A stretch of 64,000 nucleotides of DNA, from assembly GCA_004764695.1 (NCBI GenBank), contig SMSO01000025.1:1597102-1661101 (forward strand), in the 5' to 3' direction. Numbering within the stretch: the stretch's first letter is position 1; each line of letters opens with the position of its first letter. Below, in pieces: positions 22,201 to 31,456 of this stretch. Below the pieces are notes generated by a model. The model was not told the origin of the DNA. It made no database searches and worked only from the letters and a program-made list of their open reading frames with translations. This stretch comes from Schizochytrium sp. TIO01 (taxonomy: Eukaryota > Sar > Bigyra > Thraustochytrida > Thraustochytriidae). The translations under genes were made by a program, and so were the position numbers.

Positions 22201-23197
22201 GCTCCTCCTTCAAGAGAAACACCGCGAGATCGCCAAGTCTGCCATCAGCTTTGCCAAGGTATGCACTATCCGCCTACCCCAGGAGACACTTACGCAGCTC
22301 GTCCCAACCCTCGTGGAAAACCTCGCCCCCTGGATGGACAGCGATAAGAACCGATACAAGCTGCGGATCCGCGTAATCTTCGAGCGCATGCTGAAGCGTG
22401 TGGACCCAGAAATTATCCTTGAGTGTGGCGCCCTCCCTGCTGATCACAAGATGCTCACCTACATTCGCAAACAGGCCAGCTACAAGCGCCGCAGATACGA
22501 GCGCCGCCGCAACGGTGACACCTCTGTGGGAGTTGCCCCTGGCAAACGTCGCACCAATAACGATGGATCTGATGACGACTCTGATCTCGATGACATGGAG
22601 GAGGACACTCACGGTCGTTCGCGCAGACGCAACGCCCGTACTAACCAGCCTGCTGATGAAGATCTCATCATGGATGAGGGCGGCGAGGCTCTGGATCTCT
22701 TGGGTGCCTCCGCTCTGAGCCGTGTTAAGGCACGCGCGAAGGCGTCCGCTCTCAAGGCTGGTGCTTCTGGTGATTCTTCTCTTCCTTCTGAGTTTAAGAT
22801 GTCTAGTGATGGTCGCATCATTGTTCCGAACGACGGGCAGGATGAAGAGGAAGGCGATGACGATGTTGGAGATGTTCGCAAGCGCCGCCGCTACGCTAGT
22901 GATGACGATAGTGAGGATGAGGAGGAGCCCGTTGCACGAGGTGGGCCCACCAAGAATCTTGCAGCGCTGCGTGCCAAGAAGTCGAAGATGGAGGGCCCCG
23001 GTGGTGCCTTCAAGTCGAAGAAGTCTGGCGGTGATGTCAAGAAGAAACAGTCCAAGTTTGAGCCATTTGCTTACATCAAGCTTGACCCGAAGCTCATGAA
23101 CCGCCGTCGCAAACACGATTCGGCACGCCAGTTCCGTGGACTTTCCGGCAAACGTTTCAAGCTTCGTGAAGGTGGAAAGAACCGCAATGAGAAGTAA
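19217..23197 (+). CDS. RRP12: RRP12-like ribosome biogenesis HEAT-repeat protein
   Basis: This 1326-residue protein of the Rrp12 family is involved in pre-40S and pre-60S maturation and nuclear export. Helical HEAT-type repeats cover most of the first 1000 residues, including the NUC173 region in the first half. A long acidic tract near residues 750-775 (Glu/Asp-rich, encoded by GAC/GAT/GAG runs at 21455-21560) divides the repeats. The C-terminal 250 residues are charged and disordered, with several acidic-basic blocks. The family's terminal motif follows: FEPFAYIKLDPKLMNRRRK and then FRGLSGKRFK. It is a single exon, starts at the first ATG, and has high coding quality. Its length fits yeast (about 1228) and animal (about 1297) homologs. 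Together with UTP3 at the left edge it is the second ribosome assembly gene here. Confidence 0.92.
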   Translation: MADSDVLQRFRGVQRGTPDDLARSAAVEALTEIILDQRRELHKSGGKDAASLSKPPSATEYFASLMMALQGPFSEQHDSLVFLLSVALSEVPRPVLRLKGEACVETLLRVLRHEEESATEDGDDSTKLSRHCLTALSKVLAAQEPGRATWDRSKFFQALNLLVRTTADARPKVRKTAQHACEAVLQAHAKGPGTPHKVVCQLASSAMKKCSLNECATIMRLLSFCVHVAPLLVTSAPFRAVFDLTKQLTRLLQLGHVMLSTSALKALQTFVEILPQSRVPQGEDGEKTLEEAVDKELLRVCNQLAACMAESDQQRHFTNDPKLCGTWVATLQRAEAQRFKTSKESRSLVPLAKAADAFVSCMSAGMRLAGDRKVSPLGQPQVALSVGALSSLVKMEVAVCTDTSELIESLEPLLGPQFEESWPLSLEILRAYFAGRDEAASAGDKAQTIPASVIAKEKAWIQNLGAIREAVINPVTGADKPKMIIRWRGAMERLFGTVIASMGPEFVLGALPLETGGAQGLSPIRLWLVPLLREHMGTGYASTKLAFFRTHILPLAEKCENASQDPSLGPNSARTQQMRFMQLWSLLPGFCLKPEDVGRPEGLRALAPVLGKAMSDERFPELTEIVCQALQNIVAFVRKQQDGQEDEAQKQKSKEEAAVVEDLGRNFLPLLFNQFDELAAAGVRERADYVLRLISVYALAAPSELVNTLFRQLVQQLLEATKAMEAQRNGTARKEKTNKNDKNSNKNENDDDEDSEDDDDEDSMGDESDDDDEDDEELDEERQKMHSLTSLALALVPALDDKSIGLLYRVVQPYLQDEDEPVLQKRGYRVLEAICEHHVAWTLERHEELIQLLQAAFYASSPSTRTARLKTMRHVIRALASEECDLPASQVQAVFGDMLGEVVLCTKETNNKARSAGYKLIIEMAHALEAAYAQEEASEPGTGLRNFLHMAVGGLAAQTPHMRSAALNVCCRFYGVFFREQNIQKDLLEVAQTALLLLQEKHREIAKSAISFAKVCTIRLPQETLTQLVPTLVENLAPWMDSDKNRYKLRIRVIFERMLKRVDPEIILECGALPADHKMLTYIRKQASYKRRRYERRRNGDTSVGVAPGKRRTNNDGSDDDSDLDDMEEDTHGRSRRRNARTNQPADEDLIMDEGGEALDLLGASALSRVKARAKASALKAGASGDSSLPSEFKMSSDGRIIVPNDGQDEEEGDDDVGDVRKRRRYASDDDSEDEEEPVARGGPTKNLAALRAKKSKMEGPGGAFKSKKSGGDVKKKQSKFEPFAYIKLDPKLMNRRRKHDSARQFRGLSGKRFKLREGGKNRNEK

Positions 23198-23588
23198 ACT
23201 CAACTCTATGCAGTACTTTTCTATCGTTTATGATACGAAATTTCAATTCGACCATCCAACTATTCATTGCTAGCAACCACGGCGCACCAAAGCGCCTTTG
23301 AGAATTGGCTGTGACTGCCTGGCTCTGCTTTCTTTCCTCAAATATCTTTTGTTTTTGTTATTTTCTACGAAACAAGGTTTCAAAAAGGTCAGTTTGCTGC
23401 TTCTTTAGCATGACCCTTTTGTTTTTTCTTATCAAATCTGATACGTGCCCTTCTCTCTTAGGAAAAGATTCTTTGTCCTCGTTTGACACACAAACACATC
23501 TACACACACATTGAGTACCGAGTGATCTATTGGTACATGCGCAAATACTACTACTACTACATACTCTAAAAATGAAAAGTCTATGTTT
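23198..23588. other. Convergent 3' flank
   Basis: T-rich, with a short CA-rich run (23487-23512). It carries the 3' ends of RRP12 and the VHS/GAT gene. Confidence 0.5.
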
Positions 23589-25037
23589 TTACATGAGCAG
23601 TTGAGTTTCTTCTTCATTTTCACTTGGCTTGGGACGCGGCATTAAAAGAGTGTCCTCGCTTTGCGGACTTGCCTTCTCATTTACTTTACGGTTGTGGTGT
23701 TCATCATCGGCATCATCGTTTTCATCAAAGAAATCGAACGGGTTGCCAATGTAATAATTTCGTTTTGAAGCAGTAGTCACCGACAAGTTCGTGTACGATG
23801 AAGCTGACGAATTGGACGAGGTCCTGCCTCGTCGCGATGCTCCAATTTCGGCTGACACCGCTTCTGTATCAGTAGGTCCTGCATTGGAGGAGGTAGCAGA
23901 GGATGCACTTGCGGCGCGTGGCGCACGAAGCTTAGGTACCACTGGAGGTGGTGCTGGATGACCATACTTGGACGAGGACGCCGCAGTACCAAGACTGGCA
24001 CTTCTATCCTCTTTGGATGCTGGAAAAGGAATGGGGTCGAAAGGGTTAGCAAGAGAAGCATCAGGACCAGATGTATTGTTGAGCCTAGCGCCGGAGGTGC
24101 CAGGATCTGTAACAACGCCAAAGCCCAAATCCACTTCGTCATCAGGACGCTGTGGAAGCGCTTCAAGTCGATCCGCTGTAGAGTGCAAGCGGTCATTCAT
24201 TTGAAGACATGACTCGAGGAATGAGTCAGAGAGCAATCCCTGGGCGCTGGCTTCAATTAACGTAAGCATGCGAGGTTTGCACTGGAGCAAGAAATCAAGC
24301 ACATCTAGAATTTCCTCAGAGTCCTTGTAAATGCCCTCGCTATTTGCCAGGTGATCAGCAACTTCGAGTTTGCACCCAAGTACGGAAAGGTCGTGCTCTA
24401 GTTTGTCAATGTCTGTAGGCCGTAAACCATTTTCTGACCTTGAAGTACGGGAGAATGCACCAAATGCAGCCGGCTCTGCAGCCAGTGCCGCCGCGGGAGC
24501 ACTTTCCCTGGCAGGGAAGACCACACCTTGCGCTAAAAGGCTTGCGTAGACCTCATAGAACCCTGGGTATGAAGGACGGTCTTGCATGAGCTGCCCAAGC
24601 TCTTGAATCACCTCAAGAGCTCGTTCTTGGACTTCAAGCCAAGCCTGGGGAACTGAACCTGAGCCTTTCTTGGTGAAAGGTGCTGTTTTGCCAAGAGCCA
24701 CCTCAGAAACGAACTTCATGAACTCTTTTGTACCTCCAAGCGCATGCAAAGCACACGATGTACCGTTTTTCACGCACGTTTCAATGAGACTGAGAGTGAG
24801 TTTTACAGATTTAGGACTTGAGCAGGATAGTCTCTCTACAAGAGCTCTGGCCACAAGCGTTGCATGGTCAACGGATGCGTTGCAGAAATCCGCAACCTCA
24901 AGGTTCGCAGCCCAGTCTTCTGCCAGAAGGATATCCGAAGTCGCACGATCCACAAGAGGCCACGCTGCGTTGCGTTTTTCCGCGCTACGCGCAGAAGAGT
25001 TACTCCCTCGCTTTAACCAGCTTGTCAACGAGTCCAT
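23589..25037 (-). CDS. VHS-GAT domain sorting protein, TOM1-like
   Basis: This 482-residue protein likely acts in ubiquitin-dependent endosomal sorting, as an ancestral ESCRT-0 in lineages lacking Hrs/STAM. An N-terminal VHS domain (about 10-170) has the typical SVKLTLSLIETCVKNG and VQERALEVIQELGQLM helices. A GAT three-helix bundle (about 200-300) contains YKDSEEILDVLDFLLQCKPR and ESCLQMNDRLHSTADRLEAL. The C-terminal half is disordered, Ser/Pro-rich and holds two NPF motifs (NPFDPIPFP, NPFDFFDEN), which bind EH domains of endocytic proteins. No GAE (gamma-ear) domain is visible, which argues against GGA. It starts at the first ATG. Confidence 0.87.
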   Translation of the reverse strand: MDSLTSWLKRGSNSSARSAEKRNAAWPLVDRATSDILLAEDWAANLEVADFCNASVDHATLVARALVERLSCSSPKSVKLTLSLIETCVKNGTSCALHALGGTKEFMKFVSEVALGKTAPFTKKGSGSVPQAWLEVQERALEVIQELGQLMQDRPSYPGFYEVYASLLAQGVVFPARESAPAAALAAEPAAFGAFSRTSRSENGLRPTDIDKLEHDLSVLGCKLEVADHLANSEGIYKDSEEILDVLDFLLQCKPRMLTLIEASAQGLLSDSFLESCLQMNDRLHSTADRLEALPQRPDDEVDLGFGVVTDPGTSGARLNNTSGPDASLANPFDPIPFPASKEDRSASLGTAASSSKYGHPAPPPVVPKLRAPRAASASSATSSNAGPTDTEAVSAEIGASRRGRTSSNSSASSYTNLSVTTASKRNYYIGNPFDFFDENDDADDEHHNRKVNEKASPQSEDTLLMPRPKPSENEEETQLLM

Positions 25038-26507
25038 CTCGGACCTGATCGTCGGTCAGTATCCACCAAAGATGTGACAGACAGTCAACCGTCTCAAATA
25101 GTCCGGTTGATCTACACACAGCCAGGGTTTGCCTTTGTAGCCTTGCTTGGTTCGTGTCGCAGCTGGTTCTTCAAACTCGGATTTGGCTCTCTGTCTTCCT
25201 TCTTCTTCGTCTTCTTCTCTCAAGGTGTTCATAATGATCAAATAAATAATCTTGGTCTTAGTTCTCTCCACTGCATAGTGCCTGCTACTCTAGTGATAGA
25301 TACCCAATTACCTAGCTAGTACGCCTGCAAAGTAAATCTTGATTGCATTACTTCTACGAAGATGTCGGAGACCATCTCAATTCACACAATGAAATGATGT
25401 CACCGTGTGGTCTGCAATCAATTATTCTGCAAGCATAAATATACTATCGTAGCATGTAAATTGATATACCAGTCAGCGTCGTTCTTGCGTGTCTGATGGA
25501 CTGTTCAGAGCTATAGAAGGTCAGATGCTTTAAGAAAGCTGTTGAAATTAATAAAGAGGTGACACAAAGTTGCGGAGGAATCGATCTATTCCTTCTGATA
25601 CGCAGCCGTCTATACGGTAAATCTAATGACGGCTTCTTGATCATGGTGTGACAGAGTTTGTTTGTACTCCTGACTGAAAGAGCCATGTTTGCTCTTGTGC
25701 TGATAATTTTTAATGCGGCCTCCACGAGAGGTGTGCGAACGAATAAGCGGGAAATTAATAACAAACAAATGTATTGACAGAGCGTCAGAACAAAACAAAT
25801 GTAACTTGTGCTGAAGTTCGCTCAGTGGGCGTACTAGCTGCGTTTCTTCTTTCGATTCCACGGAGGCTCACCCCGTTTGAGTGAGAGAGTCTTGCTTGAT
25901 ATCAGGCCTTATCATACCCGGAGATGAATCAATTCAGATGATTCTTCTTCTGCTGCAAAGCTGGCATGTTTCATCCTGCGGACCTATAATTCGACTTCGA
26001 AAGAAAGCATTTGTTTGTGGTGAAGGTGTGAGGAAAAGGTTTCTTTCTGTCTCAGGTTGTCTCTTCTTCATTTTTTAATTTCTTTGATTCTATGAGTTTT
26101 GGTCAACAGAAGCTTATACTTGTGCGGGTTTGGTCCTTTTGCACGGCTGCGTCTACTTGTCTAGACTCCGGGTGTCTCACGCGACAGTCAGGTTGGGGAA
26201 CATCGCTTTGAGTTCCTTCAAAGCCAAGGCGGAAACTTGAAGGAAAAACAAGAAAATATGAAGAACATCAGACCACATTTGGTACTGCCTACATACCGAT
26301 TAGGTAGGGCACAGCGTAGTAGTAGCTTTAAAAACAAAAAACAAAAAGCAATGAACAAAAAAATTTACTTTAGTAAAAAAAGTGGCAGTGAAACAAAGTA
26401 GAAACAGGAAAAGCGGCAATGATCAGGCAGTAGACAAACTCGAAATCGATCGATCACTCCTTGGATCGAAGTTGGTTGCAAGTCAGGGCTCATCAAAGGT
26501 AGCGAGG
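25038..26507. other. Divergent promoter region (VHS/GAT and ABHD11-like genes)
   Basis: It contains only short frames without family signal. An AGGTAG motif lies at 26302 and A-rich runs at 26325-26375 just before the hydrolase gene. The frame upstream of 26508 is open but starts with GTG and is probably 5' UTR. Confidence 0.5.
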
Positions 26508-27912
26508 ATGATGTTCACGAGGGGAGGACGAGCTTCTCTGACCACTCTGCGCAGTGGTATGGTGCCCCAGGGATCGCGCGGCATGGCGAAACTGGCGCAT
26601 GAGATCATCCGCAGTGACAAGGCACCTGAGGATTCGAGCGAGCCTCGCAAGACCGCCATTGTCATGCATGGGATTTTGGTACGTTAATGGCAGAGGCGTA
26701 GCGCCTTTATTTGATATGCTCTACCAAAAAGTTTCTGAAATATGGTTTACATAATTTTCTGTCATCTTAGAGACTCAAGCAATTTGTTGAACACTTCAGA
26801 TGCGATCATTCTAAAAGACGCCTTCACAAGTGCTGTTTTGCAGTTAAGACAGCTGCGCAATATCTTTTTTGAGGCGTGCAAGTTGAATTGGTCTGTAAAA
26901 CTTGAGAACACAAGCATGCGCACAAGTATTATGAAGCTAACTGATGAAAAGTGACAACGGTACCATGTTTGCACATGAAACAATTTTGGATTGACCTGGC
27001 GAAACTAACATACACCCTCAATCTCTAAACAAATGTTGGTCAAATTTTGAAACAAAAATGTGCTTTTATGGCCAAAATAAAAAATTATCGCGATGTGTTA
27101 AACAGGGTAATCACAAGAACCTTCGTCAACTTTCGACGCGTCTGGCTAATGCATTCCCAGACTATGACATGCTGCTCCTGACACATCGGGCTCATGGTAA
27201 CTCTGAGCGCGGAGAACCACCCCATACCGTGCATGCTTGTTCTGATGATGTTTTTGGACTTCTTGAAGAGAAAAACATCAAGGCTATTGAGATGGTGATT
27301 GGTCACTCTTTTGGCGGCAAGGTTTCTTTGGGTTTGTTGGAACGCTTCGCTCAAGGAAAAGCTCCCGCAGGGATGAAGCCTCCCCGCCAAACATGGATCT
27401 TGGACTCACCCCCGGGTCGTTGGGTTCCAGGACACGAAGTTGACTCTAACTCCCTGAGTCAAAGCGTAACTGGCGTCCTTGAAGCGCTGAAGCACTTACC
27501 TCAACCGCTCAAGTCCAAGTCTCACCTTGTTGAGGAGATGACCAAGCTTGGCTTCTCAATGGAGCTTGCACAGTGGATGACTCTCAACGTGCAGCGTGTT
27601 GCACAGGGTGAGTACTGCTGGAGCTTTGATCTCGATATTATCCAGCAGCTCTTCCAGTCCCACACTGAGACGGACTTTTGGCCTCTTCTTGAAGGAGATT
27701 GGCTTGCTTCGCACCCGGAGTGCACCGTTAGCTTTCTTCAGGCTGAACGCAATGGTGCTTGGACTGAGAGTCTTGTGCGCCGCTTTGATGAGCACCCTCA
27801 CCCCGAGCAAGTGCAGCGTATCCTTATTCCTAACGCGGGACACTGGCTTCACGTGGAAAACCCGAAGGAGGTCTTTGAGGCCATGGCTCCCTCATTCCAC
27901 CCGAACGCTTAA
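26508..27912 (+). CDS. ABHD11-like alpha/beta hydrolase, mitochondrial, two exons
   Basis: Exons are 26508-26678 and 27106-27912, with a 427-nt phase-0 intron (GTACGT...ACAG), giving 325 residues. Across the splice, MHGIL joins GNHKNL, the oxyanion HG-x-x-G-x-x-x-N motif of the family, which supports the join strongly. The nucleophile elbow is GHSFGGK, an acid lies in LDSPPG or downstream, and the catalytic His is in NAGHWLHVENP. The N-terminal 30 residues from the double ATG are Arg/Ser-rich and free of acidic residues, a probable mitochondrial presequence. Human ABHD11 is mitochondrial and protects lipoyl-enzymes. That function is known for the family, not shown here. The upstream open frame starts at a GTG and is not used. 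Confidence 0.86.
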
Positions 27913-28034
27913 GCCGATCATGCCACATACCTTAATTACTCTTTTGCTGTCTCCAATCAATACATTTCCAAATATCGAGAAGGAGACGAAGGCCTTCCGT
28001 GGGCCATTACCTCATCGACAATTGCTCGTTGTCA

Positions 28035-28759
28035 TCATTTCAAGGAGACCATATTACCATCGATACCATTGGTATCAGCATCGGTATCATCATTATCATC
28101 ATCATATTTCTCTGGTGAATGGATGTAGATCTTGAATCCAATCCACATGATGTACATGAGCATGATGCCGGCGGGAATAAGTGCAGGGGTAAACACGAGC
28201 CAAAATACAACCCCTCTCTGTTGAAAGTTTTCCTCTAACTCGCTCGCCTTATACGTCACAACGGCATCCATGAAATGCCAAAGGTACCTGTTCCTTTCGT
28301 CAAATTCACAAGCGTTAGCGTTAGTAGTTCAATCTCAAAAATCATGAAAATGAATCCATTCAACCTGAAAAACTATTTCAACTATCTCCTTTTTTGTACT
28401 GTACCACTGTGATGGTATATGCAAATAATCCTCCATGTACGATAACAATCTCTGCAAACTAGAAAACATCAAAATCCTAGGCATGTTTGCAAGGCAACGT
28501 AGGAGATGTATGAATGACTTGGTTTGTGTCAAACTTACACAGCCAGGCAAGCTGTACCTAAGACAACCAAGGAGGTGCCCAACAGCCGAGGGTGCATGCT
28601 TGCAGGCGAGGTAGGGTTACTTCTTGCCCTCCTGTCGTGCTTCCGGAGCCTTTTGCCCTTAAACGTATGGTTGTGCGTCTCAATCAAGGCTTGACTGATA
28701 TGTAGGTAGCTTGCTCCCTTTTGCTCATTTTGGGATTGGGAGATTAAGTTGTCCGCCAT
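28035..28759 (-). CDS. Small two-exon membrane protein, two TM segments, family unknown
   Basis: I infer exons 28759-28539 and 28287-28035, with a 251-nt phase-2 intron (GTAAGT...ACAG), giving 157 residues. Splicing joins LLGTSLVVLGTACLAV to YLWHFMDAVVTYK and so completes the first membrane helix. The second helix is VVFWLVFTPALIPAGIMLMY followed by a second hydrophobic stretch to IYIH. The N-terminus is polar and basic (KGKRLRKHDRRAR) and the C-terminus is acidic (Asp/Asn-rich). The gene is tail-to-tail with the hydrolase 122 bp away. I do not recognise the family. Without the splice neither exon would make a sensible protein. Confidence 0.65.
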
Positions 28760-29342
28760 ACAGCGTCTACCTATCCAAATTTTCTACTAGAACAAAGTAG
28801 TATCTATTATGGTGTTCTTTTTCTTTTTCTCTTTCTTTTTTCAAATAAAAAAAGAGAACAGAGAAAAGAGAAAAAAATATCATGCGAATGAAATTGTTCT
28901 TCTTTTCTTTAATGCTAACAGAATTTAAGTCTTCAAGTCATGCCTGGCTTCTGGCTGAAGGAAGTGCCTTGCACATCCTCTGCGAAAAACTGCAGTACGT
29001 CCTTTCTCTATCAGGTTCGACTTTACCTGATGAGCCGATTGGTATAGAATTGCAAGATTTTTTTAACTTAATAAAAACCTTGTTTCGATAAGGCAGACGG
29101 CACATAGACCATTTAATGCGCTTTAATAAAAAATAAAAGCAGGGGTAAAAATGGTCTAACGGGTCGCAAGGGAAAGTAAGCGCACCTTAAAATATGAAGG
29201 ATGACTCTGCAATACATAGTAACAACACAAGTTGTCCAAGAAGTCGGGTGATGACTACAAGAGAGTTAAGTCCTGCTTGCAGCATCAACAGTGCAGGTAA
29301 AAACCCTGCTGGTGTGAAACTTGCTGCTGGGCGTGGAGGAAC
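28760..29342. other. Divergent promoter region (small membrane protein / IQ gene)
   Basis: It contains a pyrimidine run followed by its A-rich counterpart at 28816-28877 that could fold back. A reading frame open from 29194 overlaps the IQ gene start in another frame and may mark an unresolved first exon. Confidence 0.45.
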
Positions 29343-30932
29343 ATGCAAGACGCCGACGTCAAGGAGGAGCGTCAAGGTGAAGAACGAAAAGGTCTTCCCA
29401 CAAGGAACGTATTACGTCTTCCATCTCTCTCGTCATTTTACTTATCACCATACCTTACATGTGGAGAATGTAACTCAATTGCTTTCATCAACAGCAAAGT
29501 TGTTGAGAAAGCTCTTATCCGGCTTTCTGAGTTTGAGATTAGCGAGCTCCAAGCTCGAGAACAGACACTGCAGACAGAAGCAAACCCAGAAAGCCCATCT
29601 CGTGAGAGCGAAGATAGTGAGGATGAGGAGTCTTGCGATGATAATGAAAACAGTAATGAAGCTAAGCGTGAGACACGGGAAGATATTTTGCACGGGTTAG
29701 AACTAGAGGCATTGCCAAGATGCCCTGGATGCCAACGCACGCACACTTGGTTTGTGGGAGCACTTGACTTATCTGGACACATTGCGGGGAATGCTAAAGA
29801 GCGCAGAAGACTACAACGCCTCATGCATCGATGCGCAATCCGTATTCAAGCGATCGTCCGTGGAATTAGAGATCGTGGCCGTGCGGACAAAATTCGTGAA
29901 GAGAAACTTGCGTTGGAGGCGCTCATATTCCGAAGTGCATCACTAATAGCAGCAGCTTATCGAGGGCATCTAGATCGTCGTGCGGCACGCGTAGAGCGTA
30001 GCTTACGAAGAATTAATGGCACTCATAAAATTGTAATGAATGAGGCGCTCAAACCACGCAAAGGTCGGCGCGTTTTTTGGTACAAACGAAAAGAAGAAAT
30101 TAAACTCTTACATCAAGACTATAGAATTCTCGTGGAGCGTACAGGAAACGACCCGCCCTTGCACATTGTGGAGAGTAACATTGTTGAGATAGCAAAGCGC
30201 GTCCACGAGATTGAATGTAAACGTGCTGCGCGCATTCAATGTCGCGTACGTGGCATGATTGGTCGTAAATTTATTCGCCAGTATCGAATTGAACGTTCGT
30301 ATGTGCTGGCTTTGCGTTGCTCAGCAGTTTTTCCAATTCAACGTGCTGTCCGCATGTGGCGTGCATATGGTGAACTTCGAAAGCGGCGATTGCTGAAGCG
30401 AAGACAAGAAATATGTGATCAGTACCAGAGCGAAGCTTCACATCGATCTCGTGAGAACATAGAGTCAAAGTTGAATAAAGGGGTTCTTCGGGCATATAAA
30501 CATGATGTACGTGTTGATAAAGCGGGCCGAATGATGGTGCCTGGGTTTATTGGTAATAATTCAGCAGTAGCACGATCACGCCATACTATTGCACGGGTAA
30601 ACTCCCTCCAGAGCTGGCAACGAGTTGGCCGTGAAGAGAAGTCAAGGGAAATAGCACAAGTTTGTGCTCGTGCTGACTTCTGTGAGCGCAAATGCGAGGA
30701 ACGCAGCACTCGTAGGCTTTACTTTGGCAAGGAGTTGGAAGAAGCAGCTCGTGTCGAAGAAGCTGCACAAGGACCTATAAGAAGACCAGGAGTTACAACA
30801 GCATCGTTTATGCGTGAATTAGAAAAGTATCGGCGGACGAAGTCGCGCGTGAACCAAACAATTCCTCAGCGGCGACAGGAAGATTATCCACACCCACGGC
30901 TACAGGAACAATCCCCTAAACAACAGCGTTAA
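29343..30932 (+). CDS. Zinc-ribbon and IQ-motif protein
   Basis: This protein has 529 residues. Two CxxC pairs (CGEC near residue 41, CPGC near 125) suggest a zinc ribbon split by a Glu/Ser-rich acidic linker. Four IQ-like calmodulin-binding motifs follow: IRIQAIVRGIRDRGR, LIAAAYRGHLDRRAA, ARIQCRVRGMIGRKF and FPIQRAVRMWRAYG. A charged coiled-coil-like C-terminus completes it. IQ-array proteins of this style are frequent in flagellar or cytoskeletal complexes, but I cannot assign one. It starts at the ATG at 29343. The first 35 residues look unlike the rest, and a 5' exon joined near 29440 is possible. It converges on UBC9 with only 44 bp between the stops. Confidence 0.72.
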   Translation: MQDADVKEERQGEERKGLPTRNVLRLPSLSSFYLSPYLTCGECNSIAFINSKVVEKALIRLSEFEISELQAREQTLQTEANPESPSRESEDSEDEESCDDNENSNEAKRETREDILHGLELEALPRCPGCQRTHTWFVGALDLSGHIAGNAKERRRLQRLMHRCAIRIQAIVRGIRDRGRADKIREEKLALEALIFRSASLIAAAYRGHLDRRAARVERSLRRINGTHKIVMNEALKPRKGRRVFWYKRKEEIKLLHQDYRILVERTGNDPPLHIVESNIVEIAKRVHEIECKRAARIQCRVRGMIGRKFIRQYRIERSYVLALRCSAVFPIQRAVRMWRAYGELRKRRLLKRRQEICDQYQSEASHRSRENIESKLNKGVLRAYKHDVRVDKAGRMMVPGFIGNNSAVARSRHTIARVNSLQSWQRVGREEKSREIAQVCARADFCERKCEERSTRRLYFGKELEEAARVEEAAQGPIRRPGVTTASFMRELEKYRRTKSRVNQTIPQRRQEDYPHPRLQEQSPKQQR

Positions 30933-30976
30933 ACGAACAGCGGCTGAAGGTTAGAGCTTTGATACTGCTGAAAATA

Positions 30977-31456
30977 TTAAGCAATGGGAGGGTTCCTTCG
31001 TACCTCTTCGCGAACACGCTCACGGTAGGCGTCGAGGTTTGTCGTAAAGAGCTTGTATGGTTCTGCTTGGGCAGGAGAGTTTGGGTTGGGGCTATCTAGG
31101 AGGTCTTGAATGCCGAGCAACAAGGTGCGCACGGTGAGAGAAGGGTTCCAGTCTTCGTCGGCGTTGAGGATTGAGAGGCAGACGGTGCCAGAAGGATACA
31201 CGTTAGGGTGGAAAAGTACAGGAACAAATTGGACCTTGGGTGGCGTGGAAGGGTAGTCCTCGGGGAAAGCAAAGGTCAAGTGGAAGAGTCCACCCTCCCA
31301 GATAGTGTTGACCTTGCCAGGAATAGCACACTCCCAAAACATGAGGTTGGTGGAACCATCCTCATTACGCTTTGGCCTTGCATAGAAGCCAGGCGGGTGG
31401 TCCTTGCGCCATTGCTTGCGCTCCTCCGTGAGCCGCTTCCTCGCAAAGTCTGACAT
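30977..31456 (-). CDS. UBC9: SUMO-conjugating enzyme E2 (UBC9/UBE2I)
   Basis: This 159-residue single exon is the standard Ubc9 length. It carries SUMO as a thioester on Cys93 in [15 protein letters not shown] and passes it to lysines in psi-K-x-E sites. Family marks seen: the N-terminal [20 protein letters not shown] helix that binds SUMO and E1, the WEGGLFHL strand, the [10 protein letters not shown] PPxV turn, and the Ubc9-specific DEDWNPS insertion next to the active site, followed by [19 protein letters not shown]. It starts at the first ATG. Similarity to other UBCs is weaker than to Ubc9 in all these blocks. Confidence 0.97.
   Translation of the reverse strand: MSDFARKRLTEERKQWRKDHPPGFYARPKRNEDGSTNLMFWECAIPGKVNTIWEGGLFHLTFAFPEDYPSTPPKVQFVPVLFHPNVYPSGTVCLSILNADEDWNPSLTVRTLLLGIQDLLDSPNPNSPAQAEPYKLFTTNLDAYRERVREEVRRNPPIA

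Noticed and set aside
22274-23203. 309-codon minus-strand open frame over the RRP12 3' end
   Set aside because: Antisense of the RRP12 C-terminal region; no domain and the sense strand is clearly coding.
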